The position numbers and the translations under genes were made by a program. Shown piece after piece: positions 38,674 to 48,294 of a stretch of 48,311 nucleotides of DNA. Below the pieces are notes generated by a model. It was given only the letters and a program-made list of their open reading frames with translations. It made no database searches and was not told where the DNA came from. The stretch comes from Methylobacterium oxalidis (lineage in GTDB: Bacteria > Pseudomonadota > Alphaproteobacteria > Rhizobiales > Beijerinckiaceae), in contig NZ_BJZU01000001.1 of assembly GCF_007992195.1 (NCBI RefSeq), positions 1 to 48,311 of the forward strand. The letters run 5' to 3'. Positions within the stretch are counted from its first letter, which is position 1, and each line of letters opens with the position of its first letter.

Positions 38674-38924
38674 GGGTGCGGTTCCGGACAGCGCGGGTTG
38701 CCCGTAGAGCGGGGCAGGCTGATTAGCGGGTTTCCGGCCGCGATGCATCCGCCCGGGGCGCCACCATGAGCGGCGGCGCACCGCGTGTCGGCCGCATCAT
38801 GTCTTCGCCTCATTCAGCGGGAAAGCAGGCCGACCTGCCGTGAGGGGCGCGCCCGAACCGCTCGCCCTCGTTCCGCTCCAGAGCGCACGGCTGGTTGCAC
38901 GGTCAATCCGAAGGGTCCGTTCCG
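38674..38924. promoter_or_regulatory. Divergent promoter region between the DsbA-like and IalB-like genes
   Basis: The 251 nt between the two divergent starts must hold both promoters. I see no clear boxes, operator or small gene. Confidence 0.4.
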
Positions 38925-39686
38925 ATGTTCTCAGCCCAGATCCAGACGTGCCGCCGGGGTGCCGCGCGCTTCGCGCTCTCCGGCGCGGCCCTCGCGGCTG
39001 CGCTCGCGGCGGGGCCGGTTCGGGCCGAGCAGGGCAATCCCGCCCCGCCTCCGCTGACCGCGCCCCCGATCATGGCGCCGATGCCCGGGCCGACCGGCCA
39101 GCAGCCGCCACAGGTCCTCAACGTCAAGCCCGAGCCGGGCCAGCCCGGCTGGATCAAGGTCTGCAACAAGGATCAGGCCGGCAACGATCTCTGCAGCACG
39201 ACGCGCGACTTCGTCTCCGAGGGCGGCAAGCCCCTCATGGCGATCGCTCTCTACGAGATGCGCAGCGGGCAGACGAAGCAGGAGGCGCGCGTGGTGCGCT
39301 TCCTCGTGCCGCTCGGCATCATGATTCAGCCCGGCATCCGCTTCACCGTCGACGGGCAGCAGGCGACCACGGGCAAGTTCAACGCCTGCCTGCCGATCGG
39401 CTGCTTCTCGGAGGCGACGATCGGCCCGGACACCCTCGCGGCGCTCAAGAAGGGCGCAAGTCTGAAGCTCGCCGTGCTGAACCAGACGCAGCGCGAGCTT
39501 AACTTCATGGTGCCGCTCGCCGGCCTCGGCCCCACCCTCGACGGTCCGGCGATGACCGAGGAGGAGCAGAAGAAGTATCAGGCCGAGGTGGCGCGCCGCG
39601 CCGAGGAGGCGCGCAAGCTCCAGGAGACGGCCGGGGCTCCCGCGCCGGCCGAGAAGCCCGCGGCCGCAGCCGCGCCGAAGCCCTAA
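38925..39686 (+). CDS. Invasion-associated locus B family protein
   Basis: A 253-aa exported protein. A signal peptide (about 1-34, ending AGPVRAEQ) is followed by a Pro-rich linker and the IalB domain: GWIKVCNKDQAGNDLCSTTRDF, ALYEMRSGQTKQEARVVRFLVPLGIMIQPG and FNACLPIGCFSEATIG. Four cysteines may form two disulfides, in keeping with the DsbA-like neighbour. The tail after about residue 205 is a coiled-coil-like Glu/Ala helix and a low-complexity Ala/Pro/Lys end. IalB relatives affect host-cell invasion in Bartonella; in free-living Rhizobiales the role is unknown. The ATG at 38925 starts the signal peptide. Confidence 0.86.
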   Translation: MFSAQIQTCRRGAARFALSGAALAAALAAGPVRAEQGNPAPPPLTAPPIMAPMPGPTGQQPPQVLNVKPEPGQPGWIKVCNKDQAGNDLCSTTRDFVSEGGKPLMAIALYEMRSGQTKQEARVVRFLVPLGIMIQPGIRFTVDGQQATTGKFNACLPIGCFSEATIGPDTLAALKKGASLKLAVLNQTQRELNFMVPLAGLGPTLDGPAMTEEEQKKYQAEVARRAEEARKLQETAGAPAPAEKPAAAAAPKP

Positions 39687-39697
39687 GGCGGTACGCC

Positions 39698-39714
39698 GGG
39701 CTCGAGTCGAGCCC
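39698..39714. terminator. Terminator between converging genes
   Basis: A 6-bp stem GGGCTC/GAGCCC (39698-39703 with 39709-39714) with a 5-nt loop sits in the 39-nt gap between the IalB-like gene and the convergent isomerase gene. It is short but GC-rich. Confidence 0.5.
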
Positions 39715-39725
39715 GCGCGGCGCCC

Positions 39726-40352
39726 TCAGCGCAGGTCGCCCGGTCGCTCGCCCGCTGCCCAGGCCAGCGCCTGCTCCAGGCGGTCGTTGCCCCAGAACAG
39801 TTCGCCGTCGTCCGTGAGGAAAGTTGGGGCGCCGTAGATCCCGCGTGAGCGCGCTTCCTCCCCGGCGACGCGCAGCCGTGTCTTGTTGGCCTCGGCGGAG
39901 GCCCCCTTCAGCGTCAGGGTGCCATCGAGGCCGAGCCCGTCGAGGATCGCGACAACCGCGGCGGGCTCGGCGATCGAGCGGCCTTCCGCGAACTCGGCGG
40001 CGTAGACCGCCTTGCTGAAGGGGATCAGCCAGTCCTGATCGGCACCGGCGACGGCCACCCGCGTCGCCGCGAGGCTGTTCTGCGGGAATGGGTCCGGCCG
40101 ACGCACCGGTGGCAGGCCGAGTCGGGCGGCCTCACGCTCCAGGTCGCGCCACATGTTGCGGCCCTTGGCCGGGTAGAGGTTGAAGGGCGAGGAGGTCCAG
40201 CCCTGCGCCGCGAAGATCGGCCCGAGCAGGAAGGGCCGCCACCGGACCGCCACGCCGGCGGCCTCGGCGAGCGCCTCGATCCGCATCGCGGCGAGGTAGG
40301 AATAGGTGGAGGCGAACTCGTACCAGAACTCGAGGGTCGGCCGCCGCGCCAT
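39726..40352 (-). CDS. 2-hydroxychromene-2-carboxylate isomerase / DsbA-fold protein
   Basis: A 208-aa cytoplasmic protein with the kappa-class glutathione transferase fold. It starts [20 protein letters not shown], with Ser in the active position where DsbA has Cys. Further blocks are [14 protein letters not shown] and [25 protein letters not shown], the cis-Pro and C-terminal signature of the HCCA isomerase group. Many members act on glutathione conjugates and are not naphthalene enzymes, so the substrate is open. Confidence 0.84.
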   Translation of the reverse strand: MARRPTLEFWYEFASTYSYLAAMRIEALAEAAGVAVRWRPFLLGPIFAAQGWTSSPFNLYPAKGRNMWRDLEREAARLGLPPVRRPDPFPQNSLAATRVAVAGADQDWLIPFSKAVYAAEFAEGRSIAEPAAVVAILDGLGLDGTLTLKGASAEANKTRLRVAGEEARSRGIYGAPTFLTDDGELFWGNDRLEQALAWAAGERPGDLR

Positions 40353-40516
40353 GTCGGGGAATCTCCGGAGCGAGAGTGTGGGCTCAAACCTCCCCCAGGC
40401 CCGTGTCCGCGATAAGGCGGGCGGGCCTGAGCGAACGATCGAGACGGCCCGCCGGTTGCAGGGCCGGCCCCGCCACGATAAGCCGCCGCCACGCCCTGCG
40501 AACCGAGGCCGGATCC

Positions 40517-41758
<1,242 letters not shown>

Positions 41759-41835
41759 CGGCGGTGAGCGGTACCTCGAACGCTCCGGCGGCCACCGTCG
41801 CACGTGGCGGACGCAGTCCTCAACGTCATCAGAAG

Positions 41836-41864
41836 TTGCTGAACTCTATTACTGTATACTTATA
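41836..41864 (+). promoter_or_regulatory. Candidate promoter for the PilZ-like gene
   Basis: TTGCTG (41836-41841), a 17-nt spacer and CTTATA (41859-41864) lie in the most A+T-rich patch of the window, about 110 nt before the start at 41973. A 7-bp inverted repeat CTGAACT/AGTTCAG (41839-41845 and 41872-41878) spans the -10 region and could be an operator. Confidence 0.35.
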
Positions 41865-41972
41865 GTCGTAAAGTTCAGTTCTGATATTCAAGACCCTGTG
41901 AAGCGAGGTTTCAGGTAAAGGTCCAGCAAGGATCCTCGGGCAAGACAGTCTGCGGAGGCCCGAGATCGAACG

Positions 41973-42218
41973 ATGTCCACGCTGAACATGACCTTGGCCG
42001 GAAACCGGTTTCGCCGCAGGGGCAGAGTCGAGGTCGACGGCCTCGCCGACCTGCCGGTCTTGATCCTGGCGATTTCCGAGGTCGGCGCGCGCTTCAGCGT
42101 GGCCGACCCCGCGCAGGTGCCGGGCGCCTTCACGCTGGTCATCGAGCCGCAGCAGATCCGGATGGCCTGCCAGACCCTGCGGCGCTCGGGTGACGAGGTC
42201 GGCGTCCGCTTCGACTGA
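41973..42218 (+). CDS. Small PilZ-domain-like protein
   Basis: An 81-aa protein resembling a minimal PilZ domain. NRFRRRGRVEVDG offers the basic R-x3-R-type c-di-GMP contact region. LILAISEVGARFSVADP corresponds to the (D/N)-x-S-x2-G block, here SEVGA. It ends RRSGDEVGVRFD. Such single-domain proteins are numerous in Rhizobiales. Because the canonical Asp/Asn of the second motif is not obvious, c-di-GMP binding is unproven. It is 6 nt from the convergent mtgA stop. Confidence 0.6.
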   Translation: MSTLNMTLAGNRFRRRGRVEVDGLADLPVLILAISEVGARFSVADPAQVPGAFTLVIEPQQIRMACQTLRRSGDEVGVRFD

Positions 42219-42224
42219 ACGGGA

Positions 42225-42992
42225 TCACCCGCGCAGACAGCTCATCAGCCCTTCGACCTGCCCGAGGCGGCCCTGGATGCGCGCCGCGGCCGCGCGCACG
42301 CCGCGCGAGGGCTTGCCGGCGCTGCGCGCGATCGGGTTCGGCAGGGTCGCGGCGAGCAAAGCCGCCTCGCCGCGCGTGAGCGCCCTTGCATCCTTGCCGA
42401 ACCAGTGCCGGGCGGCGGCCTGGGCGCCGAAGACCCCCTCCCCCCACTCGGCGACGTTCAGGTAGATCTCCATGACCCGGCGCTTGCCCCAGAGCGCGTC
42501 GGCCAGCATCGCGAGCGGGATCTCCAAACCCTTCCGGATGTAGGAGCGTCCCGGCCAGAGGAACACGTTCTTCACCGTCTGCATCGTGATGGTGGAAGCG
42601 CCCCGGCTCGGGCCCTCCTCGTCGTCGACCACGTCCCGAAGGGCCGTCCAGTCGACGCCGCGATGGGCACAGAAGCGCTGATCCTCCGAGGCGATCACCG
42701 CCTGCACGAGGTGCGGCGAGATCGCGTCGAGGGGCACGGCGGTGCGCTGAACGGGCTGGCCCGTCAACCATCGCCCGAGCATCAGGGTTGAGGGCGGCGT
42801 CAGCGCGCTATAGACGAGCGCGAGAAAAACGATGACGGCGAGGCCGAGAATGGGGAGGAGCAGGATCAGGCCGGCGACGCGCCGCGCCCGCCCGCGGCCG
42901 CCGCTGCGTGGGCGCCCGGCCAGCGGCAGGTCCCGTCCGCCGGGACCGGTCGCGGCGCCCTCTCGCCCGCGAGTTCGATCGATCCTCCCCAC
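42225..42992 (-). CDS. mtgA: Monofunctional peptidoglycan glycosyltransferase
   Basis: About 255 aa, with a family 51 transglycosylase domain behind a single membrane helix (AGLILLLPILGLAVIVFLALVY). Catalytic blocks are AVIASEDQRFCAHRGVDW with the catalytic Glu, RGASTITMQTVKNVFLWPGRSYIRKGLE and RVMEIYLNVAEWGEGVFGAQAAARHWFG. It polymerises lipid II into glycan chains. The start is uncertain: a GTG at 42992 is preferred, with a TTG at 43016 possible. No ATG fits between the prenyl synthase gene and the membrane helix. It is divergent from that gene with only 37 nt between starts. Confidence 0.9.
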   Translation of the reverse strand: MGRIDRTRGREGAATGPGGRDLPLAGRPRSGGRGRARRVAGLILLLPILGLAVIVFLALVYSALTPPSTLMLGRWLTGQPVQRTAVPLDAISPHLVQAVIASEDQRFCAHRGVDWTALRDVVDDEEGPSRGASTITMQTVKNVFLWPGRSYIRKGLEIPLAMLADALWGKRRVMEIYLNVAEWGEGVFGAQAAARHWFGKDARALTRGEAALLAATLPNPIARSAGKPSRGVRAAAARIQGRLGQVEGLMSCLRG

Positions 42993-43029
42993 CGCGACAC
43001 TTTCATTCCCGATCAAGGCCTGAGTCTCG

Positions 43030-44016
43030 ATGACGACCCCGATGACCACCTCGACGTCCTCAACGCAAGCTTCCCACGCTTCGGTCAAGGCGGGCACGCC
43101 GGAGGATGCTTTTTCCCACAGGCTCGGCGCGGTGGCCGACGCGGTCGAGGCCTTCCTCGCCGACCGGCTCGGGCCCGAGGTGCAGCCGGGCGAGATCGCG
43201 CGGCCGCCCCGGCTGATGGAGGCGATGCGCCACGCGGTGCTCGGCGGCGGCAAGCGCCTGCGCCCGTTCCTCGCCGTGGAGACGGCGCGGATGCTGGGCG
43301 GCCCCGACGCGGGGGCGCTGGCGGCGGGCTCGGCGATCGAGCTCGTCCACTGCTACTCCCTCGTCCATGATGACCTGCCGGCCATGGACAACGACGACCT
43401 GCGCCGCGGCAAGCCCACCGTCCATCGAGCCTACGACGAGGCCACCGCGATCCTCGTCGGCGACGCCCTCCAGACCTTGGCATTCGAGATCCTCGCCGAC
43501 TCGCGCTGGCAGACGGATGCGGGCGTGCGCTCTGACCTCGTCCTCGGCCTCGCCCGGGCCTCGGGCCTCGGCGGCATGGTCGGCGGCCAACTCCTCGACC
43601 TCGGCGCGGAAGGGCGCTTCGGTCCGATCGCCGTCGACGTCGACGACACCCTGAAACTCCAGGCCATGAAGACTGGGGCGATCCTCGCCTTCTCGGTCGA
43701 AGCCGGCGCCATCGTCGGCGGTGCGAGTCCCGACGAGCGGGCCGCTCTCCTTCGCTACGGCCTCGCCCTCGGTCAGGCCTTCCAGATCGCCGACGACATC
43801 CTCGACCGCGAGGCCTCGCCCGAGGCAATGGGCAAGGCCACCGGCAAGGACAAGGAGGCCGGCAAGGCGACCCTGGTCGACCGGCTCGGTCTCGACGGCG
43901 CCCGCGCGGAGTGCGACCGACTCGTCGGCGTCTGTGAGGAGGCCGTCTCGCGCTGGGGCACGAAAGCCGAGATCCTGCGCGAAGCCGCCCGCTTCACCGT
44001 CGCCCGCAAGGCCTGA
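43030..44016 (+). CDS. ispA: Short-chain (farnesyl/geranylgeranyl) diphosphate synthase
   Basis: A 328-aa trans-prenyltransferase. The first Asp-rich motif is DDLPAMD (D114, D115, D120). The second is the DDILD of [29 protein letters not shown] supplies the isopentenyl-diphosphate pocket. The residue pattern before the first motif (CYSLVHDD) and two residues between its acidic pairs (L-P) fit bacterial type II farnesyl diphosphate synthases. Product length, C15 or C20, cannot be fixed by reading. A Thr/Ser-rich N-terminus precedes the fold; a second ATG at 43042 is possible. It supplies isoprenoids for undecaprenyl lipids, quinones, hopanoids or carotenoids. Confidence 0.87.
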   Translation: MTTPMTTSTSSTQASHASVKAGTPEDAFSHRLGAVADAVEAFLADRLGPEVQPGEIARPPRLMEAMRHAVLGGGKRLRPFLAVETARMLGGPDAGALAAGSAIELVHCYSLVHDDLPAMDNDDLRRGKPTVHRAYDEATAILVGDALQTLAFEILADSRWQTDAGVRSDLVLGLARASGLGGMVGGQLLDLGAEGRFGPIAVDVDDTLKLQAMKTGAILAFSVEAGAIVGGASPDERAALLRYGLALGQAFQIADDILDREASPEAMGKATGKDKEAGKATLVDRLGLDGARAECDRLVGVCEEAVSRWGTKAEILREAARFTVARKA

Positions 44017-44099
44017 CCGGACCGATCCCCGCTTGCCAAGGACCGGGCCGCGCCGATAGAGCCGCGCGGCGCGTTCCCCCATTTCAGACGAGTTCCGCC

Positions 44100-45209
44100 A
44101 TGACGACCTACAAGCTTCTCCTCCTGCCCGGCGACGGCATCGGTCCCGAGGTGATGGCTCAGGTGGAGCGGGTGGTGGGCGCGCTCGGCGAGCTCGGCAT
44201 CGCGTCGTTCGAGACCGAGACCGACCTCGTCGGCGGCGCGGCGATCGACGTCCACGGCAAGCCGCTGGCCGACGAGACGCTGGCGCGGGCCGACGCGGCC
44301 GACGCGATCCTGCTCGGCGCTGTCGGCGGTCCGAAATGGAACGGCGTCGCCTACGACATCCGTCCCGAGGCAGGACTGCTGCGCCTGCGCAAGGATCTCG
44401 GCCTGTTCGCGAACCTGCGCCCGGCGCTCTGCTACCCGGCGCTCGCCGACGCCTCGGCCCTCAAGCGCGAGCTCGTCGAGGGCCTCGACATCATGATCGT
44501 GCGCGAGCTCACCGGCGGCGTCTACTTCGGCGAGCCGAAGGAAATCACTGTTCAGGCCGACGGCTCGAAGCGGGCCGTGGACACTCAGGTCTACACCACG
44601 GCCGAGATCGAGCGGATCGCCCACGTGGCCTTCGACCTCGCGCGCAAGCGCTCGGGCCGCGTCGCCTCGGCCGAGAAGCACAACGTCATGAAGTCCGGCG
44701 TCCTCTGGAAGGAGGTCGTGACGAAGGTCCACGCCGAGCACTATACCGACGTCCAGCTCGAGCACATCCTCGCCGACAATTGCGCCATGCAGCTCGTACG
44801 GCGGCCCAAGCAGTTCGACGTGCTGGTGACCGACAACCTGTTCGGCGACATCCTGTCGGACGCCGCCGCCATGCTGACGGGCTCGCTCGGCATGCTGCCC
44901 TCCGCCTCCCTCGGCGCGGTCGATGCCCGCGGCACCCGAAAGGCTCTCTACGAGCCGGTGCACGGCTCCGCGCCCGACATCGCCGGCCAGGACATCGCCA
45001 ACCCGCTCGCCATGATCGGCTCGCTCGCCATGTGCCTGCGCTACTCGTTCGGCCTCGGCGAGGCCGCGGATCTCCTCGACGGCGCCATCACCGCCGCGCT
45101 TGCCGGCGGCGCCCGCACGAAGGACATCGCGGGCGCCGGCGCCAAGGTGCTCGGCACCGCCGGAATGGGCGAGGCCGTGATCGCCGCCCTGCGGTCGCGG
45201 GCGCGCTGA
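44100..45209 (+). CDS. leuB: 3-isopropylmalate dehydrogenase
   Basis: A 369-aa NAD-dependent oxidative decarboxylase of leucine synthesis. It opens [15 protein letters not shown]. It has VGGPKWNG, the Arg-rich [16 protein letters not shown], the family signature [30 protein letters not shown] and [24 protein letters not shown]. Length and motifs separate it from tartrate and isocitrate dehydrogenases. The ATG at 44100 is preceded by a weak GACGAG. It is followed by a strong palindromic terminator. Confidence 0.97.
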   Translation: MTTYKLLLLPGDGIGPEVMAQVERVVGALGELGIASFETETDLVGGAAIDVHGKPLADETLARADAADAILLGAVGGPKWNGVAYDIRPEAGLLRLRKDLGLFANLRPALCYPALADASALKRELVEGLDIMIVRELTGGVYFGEPKEITVQADGSKRAVDTQVYTTAEIERIAHVAFDLARKRSGRVASAEKHNVMKSGVLWKEVVTKVHAEHYTDVQLEHILADNCAMQLVRRPKQFDVLVTDNLFGDILSDAAAMLTGSLGMLPSASLGAVDARGTRKALYEPVHGSAPDIAGQDIANPLAMIGSLAMCLRYSFGLGEAADLLDGAITAALAGGARTKDIAGAGAKVLGTAGMGEAVIAALRSRAR

Positions 45210-45247
45210 GGCCGCGGCACCGACCTCCCCGAAAGGGCTCGGAACGA

Positions 45248-45275
45248 GAAAGGGCGCCCCGCGGGGCGCCCTTTC
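45248..45275. terminator. Perfect-palindrome terminator after leuB
   Basis: A 28-nt perfect palindrome (13-bp arms 45248-45260 and 45263-45275 around GC) lies between leuB and the convergent secreted-protein gene. Its arms begin GAAAGGG and end CCCTTTC, giving short T-tracts on both strands, so it is bidirectional. Confidence 0.85.
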
Positions 45276-45296
45276 GCTATTCGGCTCTCGTCCGAC

Positions 45297-45710
45297 TCAG
45301 TACGGGTTGCCGTAGCGCGAGACGTAGGAGGTTGGGTCGATCGCGTCGACGGCCGAGAAGTCGATGTTGCGGATTGCGGAGGAACGGGCTCCGATGAACG
45401 GCCCGTTGGTGATCGGGTCGGGCAGGATGCCGCCGCCGAAGCGGTCGTTGCGGCCCCAGACCGGGTTCAGCTGGTTCGAGGCGGCGATGAGCTGCGGGTT
45501 GGTGGCCGGGTTGCCGAGGCCGCCGGCGGTGCTGCCCGGCTCGACCACGTTACCGGCATCCAGCCAGCTACGGGGACGGATGCGGATCGGGAGCGGCTGG
45601 CTGACCCGGTAGCCCGCCGGCGCGTAGCGCCCCTGAGCATCCGCGGCAGTGCTGAGGCCGAGGCCGGCAACGGCGAGGGCTCCCATGAGGGCAATCTTGA
45701 ACGAGCGCAT
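45297..45710 (-). CDS. Small secreted protein of unknown function
   Basis: A 137-aa exported protein. A clear Sec signal peptide (MRSFKIALMGALAVAGLGLSTAADAQ) precedes a Pro/Asn/Gly-rich mature part. The mature part has IRIRPRSWLDAGNVVEPGS, GGLGNPATNPQLIAASNQ and a Tyr-rich end (SYVSRYGNPY). There are no cysteines, membrane segments or recognised domain. Low predicted secondary structure suggests an envelope-associated or extended protein. Two TTAACC hexamers lie in its upstream region. Confidence 0.72.
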   Translation of the reverse strand: MRSFKIALMGALAVAGLGLSTAADAQGRYAPAGYRVSQPLPIRIRPRSWLDAGNVVEPGSTAGGLGNPATNPQLIAASNQLNPVWGRNDRFGGGILPDPITNGPFIGARSSAIRNIDFSAVDAIDPTSYVSRYGNPY

Positions 45711-45720
45711 GACGCACCTT

Positions 45721-45757
45721 GGTTAAATTCGGGCTGATCCTGGCACCGAAGGGTTAA
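45721..45757 (-). promoter_or_regulatory. Two TTAACC hexamers upstream of the secreted-protein gene
   Basis: On the minus strand TTAACC occurs at 45752-45757 and again at 45721-45726. That is 31 bp (three helical turns) apart, ending 10 nt before the ATG. TTAACC resembles half of the alphaproteobacterial CtrA site, though the classical TTAA-N7-TTAA spacing is not met. Confidence 0.3.
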
Positions 45758-45905
45758 GGGCCTCTCACGAAGCGTCCCGAGCAGGCGCCCGGACTGTCCG
45801 CGAAGGGGTCTCCCGGTCCTCGGCTTGTCTGTGGAGAAGACGTGCGAGCGGAGCCGTAGTTCCCAGTCCACGGCCCAGCTTGCACGTTTTTGCCCAGATT
45901 TCGCC

Positions 45906-46799
45906 TTATTTTTTCGTTGGCGTTCGGCGCAGCGCCGCGATGGAGCCAGTCTGACCTGACTTCTCGGCCAAGGCCTCGCCTGTCGCTGAGGCCTCGCTCG
46001 GGCCGCGGCAGCCGGTATCGCGCCGTACATCTGCCTCTCGGAACACGGCCTCCGTCGCCGGGTCCGCGTGGCCATCGAGGGCGAGCGCGTCGAGGGCGCA
46101 GGCCAGCGCCCGCGGCTCCGGCGGCTGGCCGAGCGGTGCGCAGAGCCAGCCCTCGAGGCGCGCGGGCGCCGCCTCCAAGCTGACGAAGCCTGTGCAGGTG
46201 CGGCTCATCCGGCCCGCCAGCACCGTCTCCAGGGTCTCGACGGCACCGAATTTGGAGGCCATCCGGCCGCGCTCGCCCGTACGGGTCACGGAGAGGCCGG
46301 GGCCGTCCGCGGCGCGGCGCGCGAGGGTGACGAACAGGCTCGGAGCGGGGTCTGCCGTCGTGCCCTGCGTCAGCGTCACGCGCAGGTGCGCCTCCTCGAT
46401 CGCGTCGAAATCGCCGCGGGAGAGGCTTGCCTCGCGCTGGGACGTCGCCGCGTTGACGCGGGCCGGCTCGACCCGCGTGACCTCGATTCCCTCCGCCGCG
46501 TCGAGCCGCAGGCGGGGGCCCGACTCCGAGAGCGGGACCGCGGGACGCACTGGCAGCGCCGCCGCCGGCACGAAGGCCACCGCGAGCGGCTGCTCGGCCT
46601 CACGCTGCGGCACCGGCGGGTTCGTGCGGATCGTCTCCCGGGCGTAGAGGCTCAGCACAGTGATCACCGCGGCGGCTGCGGCAGCGCGGACCGCGAAGCG
46701 ACCGAGTCCGAACGGAGGCCGGGCCGGCGCCGGGAGGTCGCCCTCCGGCGGGGCATCGTCGCTGTCATCGAATCGGGGTTCGTGGCGTTGTCTCGTCAT
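45906..46799 (-). CDS. Hypothetical single-pass membrane protein
   Basis: A 297-aa protein with an acidic, Pro-rich cytoplasmic N-terminus and one membrane helix (about 36-53, VRAAAAAAVITVLSLYA). The periplasmic part of about 240 residues contains four cysteines (SRTCTG, GWLCAP, LACALD, DTGCRG) that could form two disulfides. Segments such as RLRLDAAEGIEVTRVEPARVN and SLFVTLARRAADGPG suggest a beta-rich fold. No family is recognised. It is divergent from asd across 394 nt. Confidence 0.66.
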   Translation of the reverse strand: MTRQRHEPRFDDSDDAPPEGDLPAPARPPFGLGRFAVRAAAAAAVITVLSLYARETIRTNPPVPQREAEQPLAVAFVPAAALPVRPAVPLSESGPRLRLDAAEGIEVTRVEPARVNAATSQREASLSRGDFDAIEEAHLRVTLTQGTTADPAPSLFVTLARRAADGPGLSVTRTGERGRMASKFGAVETLETVLAGRMSRTCTGFVSLEAAPARLEGWLCAPLGQPPEPRALACALDALALDGHADPATEAVFREADVRRDTGCRGPSEASATGEALAEKSGQTGSIAALRRTPTKK

Positions 46800-47193
46800 C
46801 GGCGTCTCGGGTCGGCTGGCGCGGGCTCCGGATGATCGTCCGGGCGCGATGATCGACTGCTTGGCTCGCCATGGGGTTTCCGCGCCGCGGTTGCCGGCGC
46901 CTTTCTGCGGTCTCGGTGAATCGAGCGTTTTCGGTCAGGGCGCGGGCCGGATGTCGCGCGAGCGCCCTTGACAGGCGCGCGAACCGAGAGTCTTGCTCTC
47001 GCCGGCCGGAGGACCCACCTCGGACGAGAGGGGGTCGCGAGGCCCGTTTCCGGCGCGCAGGCGCCGCGGTCGCGCCCTCTACGGCCGCTGAAGGTGCGCG
47101 GCCGGGCCGCCCGATCGGCGGAGAGGCACCCGGGGCCGTCGCGCGAGCGCCGCGTGGCCGCGGGTCTGCAAGGTTCCAAGCGGAGTTGGAGAG
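46800..47193. other. Divergent intergenic region upstream of asd
   Basis: No convincing gene is present in these 394 nt. The region contains a plausible asd promoter (46968-46996) and then about 190 nt of GC-rich leader with a short GAGAG/CTCTC inverted repeat (46986-47000). No known riboswitch pattern was recognised. Confidence 0.5.
46968..46996 (+). promoter_or_regulatory. Candidate promoter of asd
   Basis: TTGACA at 46968-46973 is a perfect -35 box, preceded by C as in the rhizobial CTTGAC form. After a 17-nt spacer comes TCTTGC (46991-46996), a weak -10. Transcription from here would give a leader of about 190 nt before asd. Confidence 0.42.
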
Positions 47194-48228
47194 ATGGGTT
47201 ACAAGGTCGCCGTCGTCGGTGCCACGGGTAATGTGGGCCGCGAGATGCTCGACATCCTGGCCGAACGCGCCTTCCCGGCCGACGAGGTCGTGGCGCTGGC
47301 CTCGCGCCGGAGCCAGGGGCAGGACGTCTCGTTCGGCGACAAGATCCTGAAGGTCAAAGCCCTCGACACCTACGATTTCTCGGACACGGACATCTGCCTG
47401 ATGTCGGCCGGCGGCGAAGCCTCGAAGGAGTGGAGCCCCCGCATCGGCAGCCAGGGCTGCGTCGTGATCGATAACTCCTCGGCCTTCCGCTACGACTCGG
47501 ACGTGCCGCTGATCGTGCCCGAGGTGAACGCCGACGCGATCACGGGCTTCACCAAGAAGAACATCATCGCCAACCCGAACTGCTCGACGGCGCAGCTCGT
47601 CGTGGCCCTGAAGCCGCTGCACGAGGCGGCCACGATCAAGCGGGTCGTCGTCTCGACCTATCAGTCCGTCTCCGGCGCCGGCAAGGACGCCATGGACGAG
47701 CTCTTCAACCAGACCCGCTCCGTCTTCACGGCGGGCGAGGTGAAGGTCGAGAAGTTCTCCAAGCGCATCGCCTTCAATGTCATCCCCCACATCGACGTGT
47801 TCATGGAGGACGGCTACACGAAGGAAGAGTGGAAGATGGTCGCCGAGACCAAGAAGATGCTCGACCCGAAGATCAAGCTCACGGCCACCGCCGTGCGCGT
47901 GCCGGTCTTCATCGGGCACTCGGAATCGGTGAATGTCGAGTTCGAGCGCCCGCTCTCGCCCGAGCAGGCCACTGAGATCCTGCGCGCGGCACCGGGCGTG
48001 CTCGTCGTCGACAAGCGCGAGCCCGGCGGCTACATCACGCCCCACGAGGCTGCGGGCGAGGACGCGACCTACATCTCCCGCATCCGCGAGGACGCGACCG
48101 TCGAGAACGGCCTCGCCTTCTGGTGCGTCTCGGACAACCTGCGCAAGGGTGCGGCGCTGAACGCGGTGCAAATCGCCGAGGTGCTGATCAACCGCAAGCT
48201 CCTCAACAAGGCCAAGCAGGCCGCCTGA
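47194..48228 (+). CDS. asd: Aspartate-semialdehyde dehydrogenase
   Basis: A 344-aa enzyme that reduces aspartyl phosphate to aspartate semialdehyde for Lys/diaminopimelate, Met and Thr synthesis. The NADP-binding loop is VVGATGNVG (8-16). The catalytic Cys is in NPNCST (C130). The SVSGAGKDAMDEL block, the HIDVFMEDGYTKEEWKM block and the Arg/His-containing RVPVFIGHSESVNVEFE complete the site. Length is typical of the Gram-negative type. The ATG at 47194 follows a GGAGTTGGAGAG purine tract that includes the ribosome site. Confidence 0.97.
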   Translation: MGYKVAVVGATGNVGREMLDILAERAFPADEVVALASRRSQGQDVSFGDKILKVKALDTYDFSDTDICLMSAGGEASKEWSPRIGSQGCVVIDNSSAFRYDSDVPLIVPEVNADAITGFTKKNIIANPNCSTAQLVVALKPLHEAATIKRVVVSTYQSVSGAGKDAMDELFNQTRSVFTAGEVKVEKFSKRIAFNVIPHIDVFMEDGYTKEEWKMVAETKKMLDPKIKLTATAVRVPVFIGHSESVNVEFERPLSPEQATEILRAAPGVLVVDKREPGGYITPHEAAGEDATYISRIREDATVENGLAFWCVSDNLRKGAALNAVQIAEVLINRKLLNKAKQAA

Positions 48229-48256
48229 CACCGCCTACTCTTCAACCATTCGAACC

Positions 48257-48285
48257 AGCGCCGTCCCGCCATGCGGGGCGGCGCT
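48257..48285 (+). terminator. Terminator of asd
   Basis: A 13-bp stem with one G-T wobble (48257-48269 with 48273-48285) and a CAT loop lies 28 nt after the stop and is followed by CTTCATTT. It is a good intrinsic terminator. Confidence 0.78.
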
Positions 48286-48294
48286 CTTCATTTG

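Noticed and set aside
46796..47179. 127-codon minus-strand frame in the asd upstream region
   Set aside because: It overlaps the candidate asd promoter and the start of the 297-aa gene and has only Arg/Pro/Ala-rich sequence.
47004..47193. Lysine riboswitch or other amino-acid riboswitch in the asd leader
   Set aside because: No recognisable conserved core is visible, and lysine riboswitches are not usual in alphaproteobacteria.
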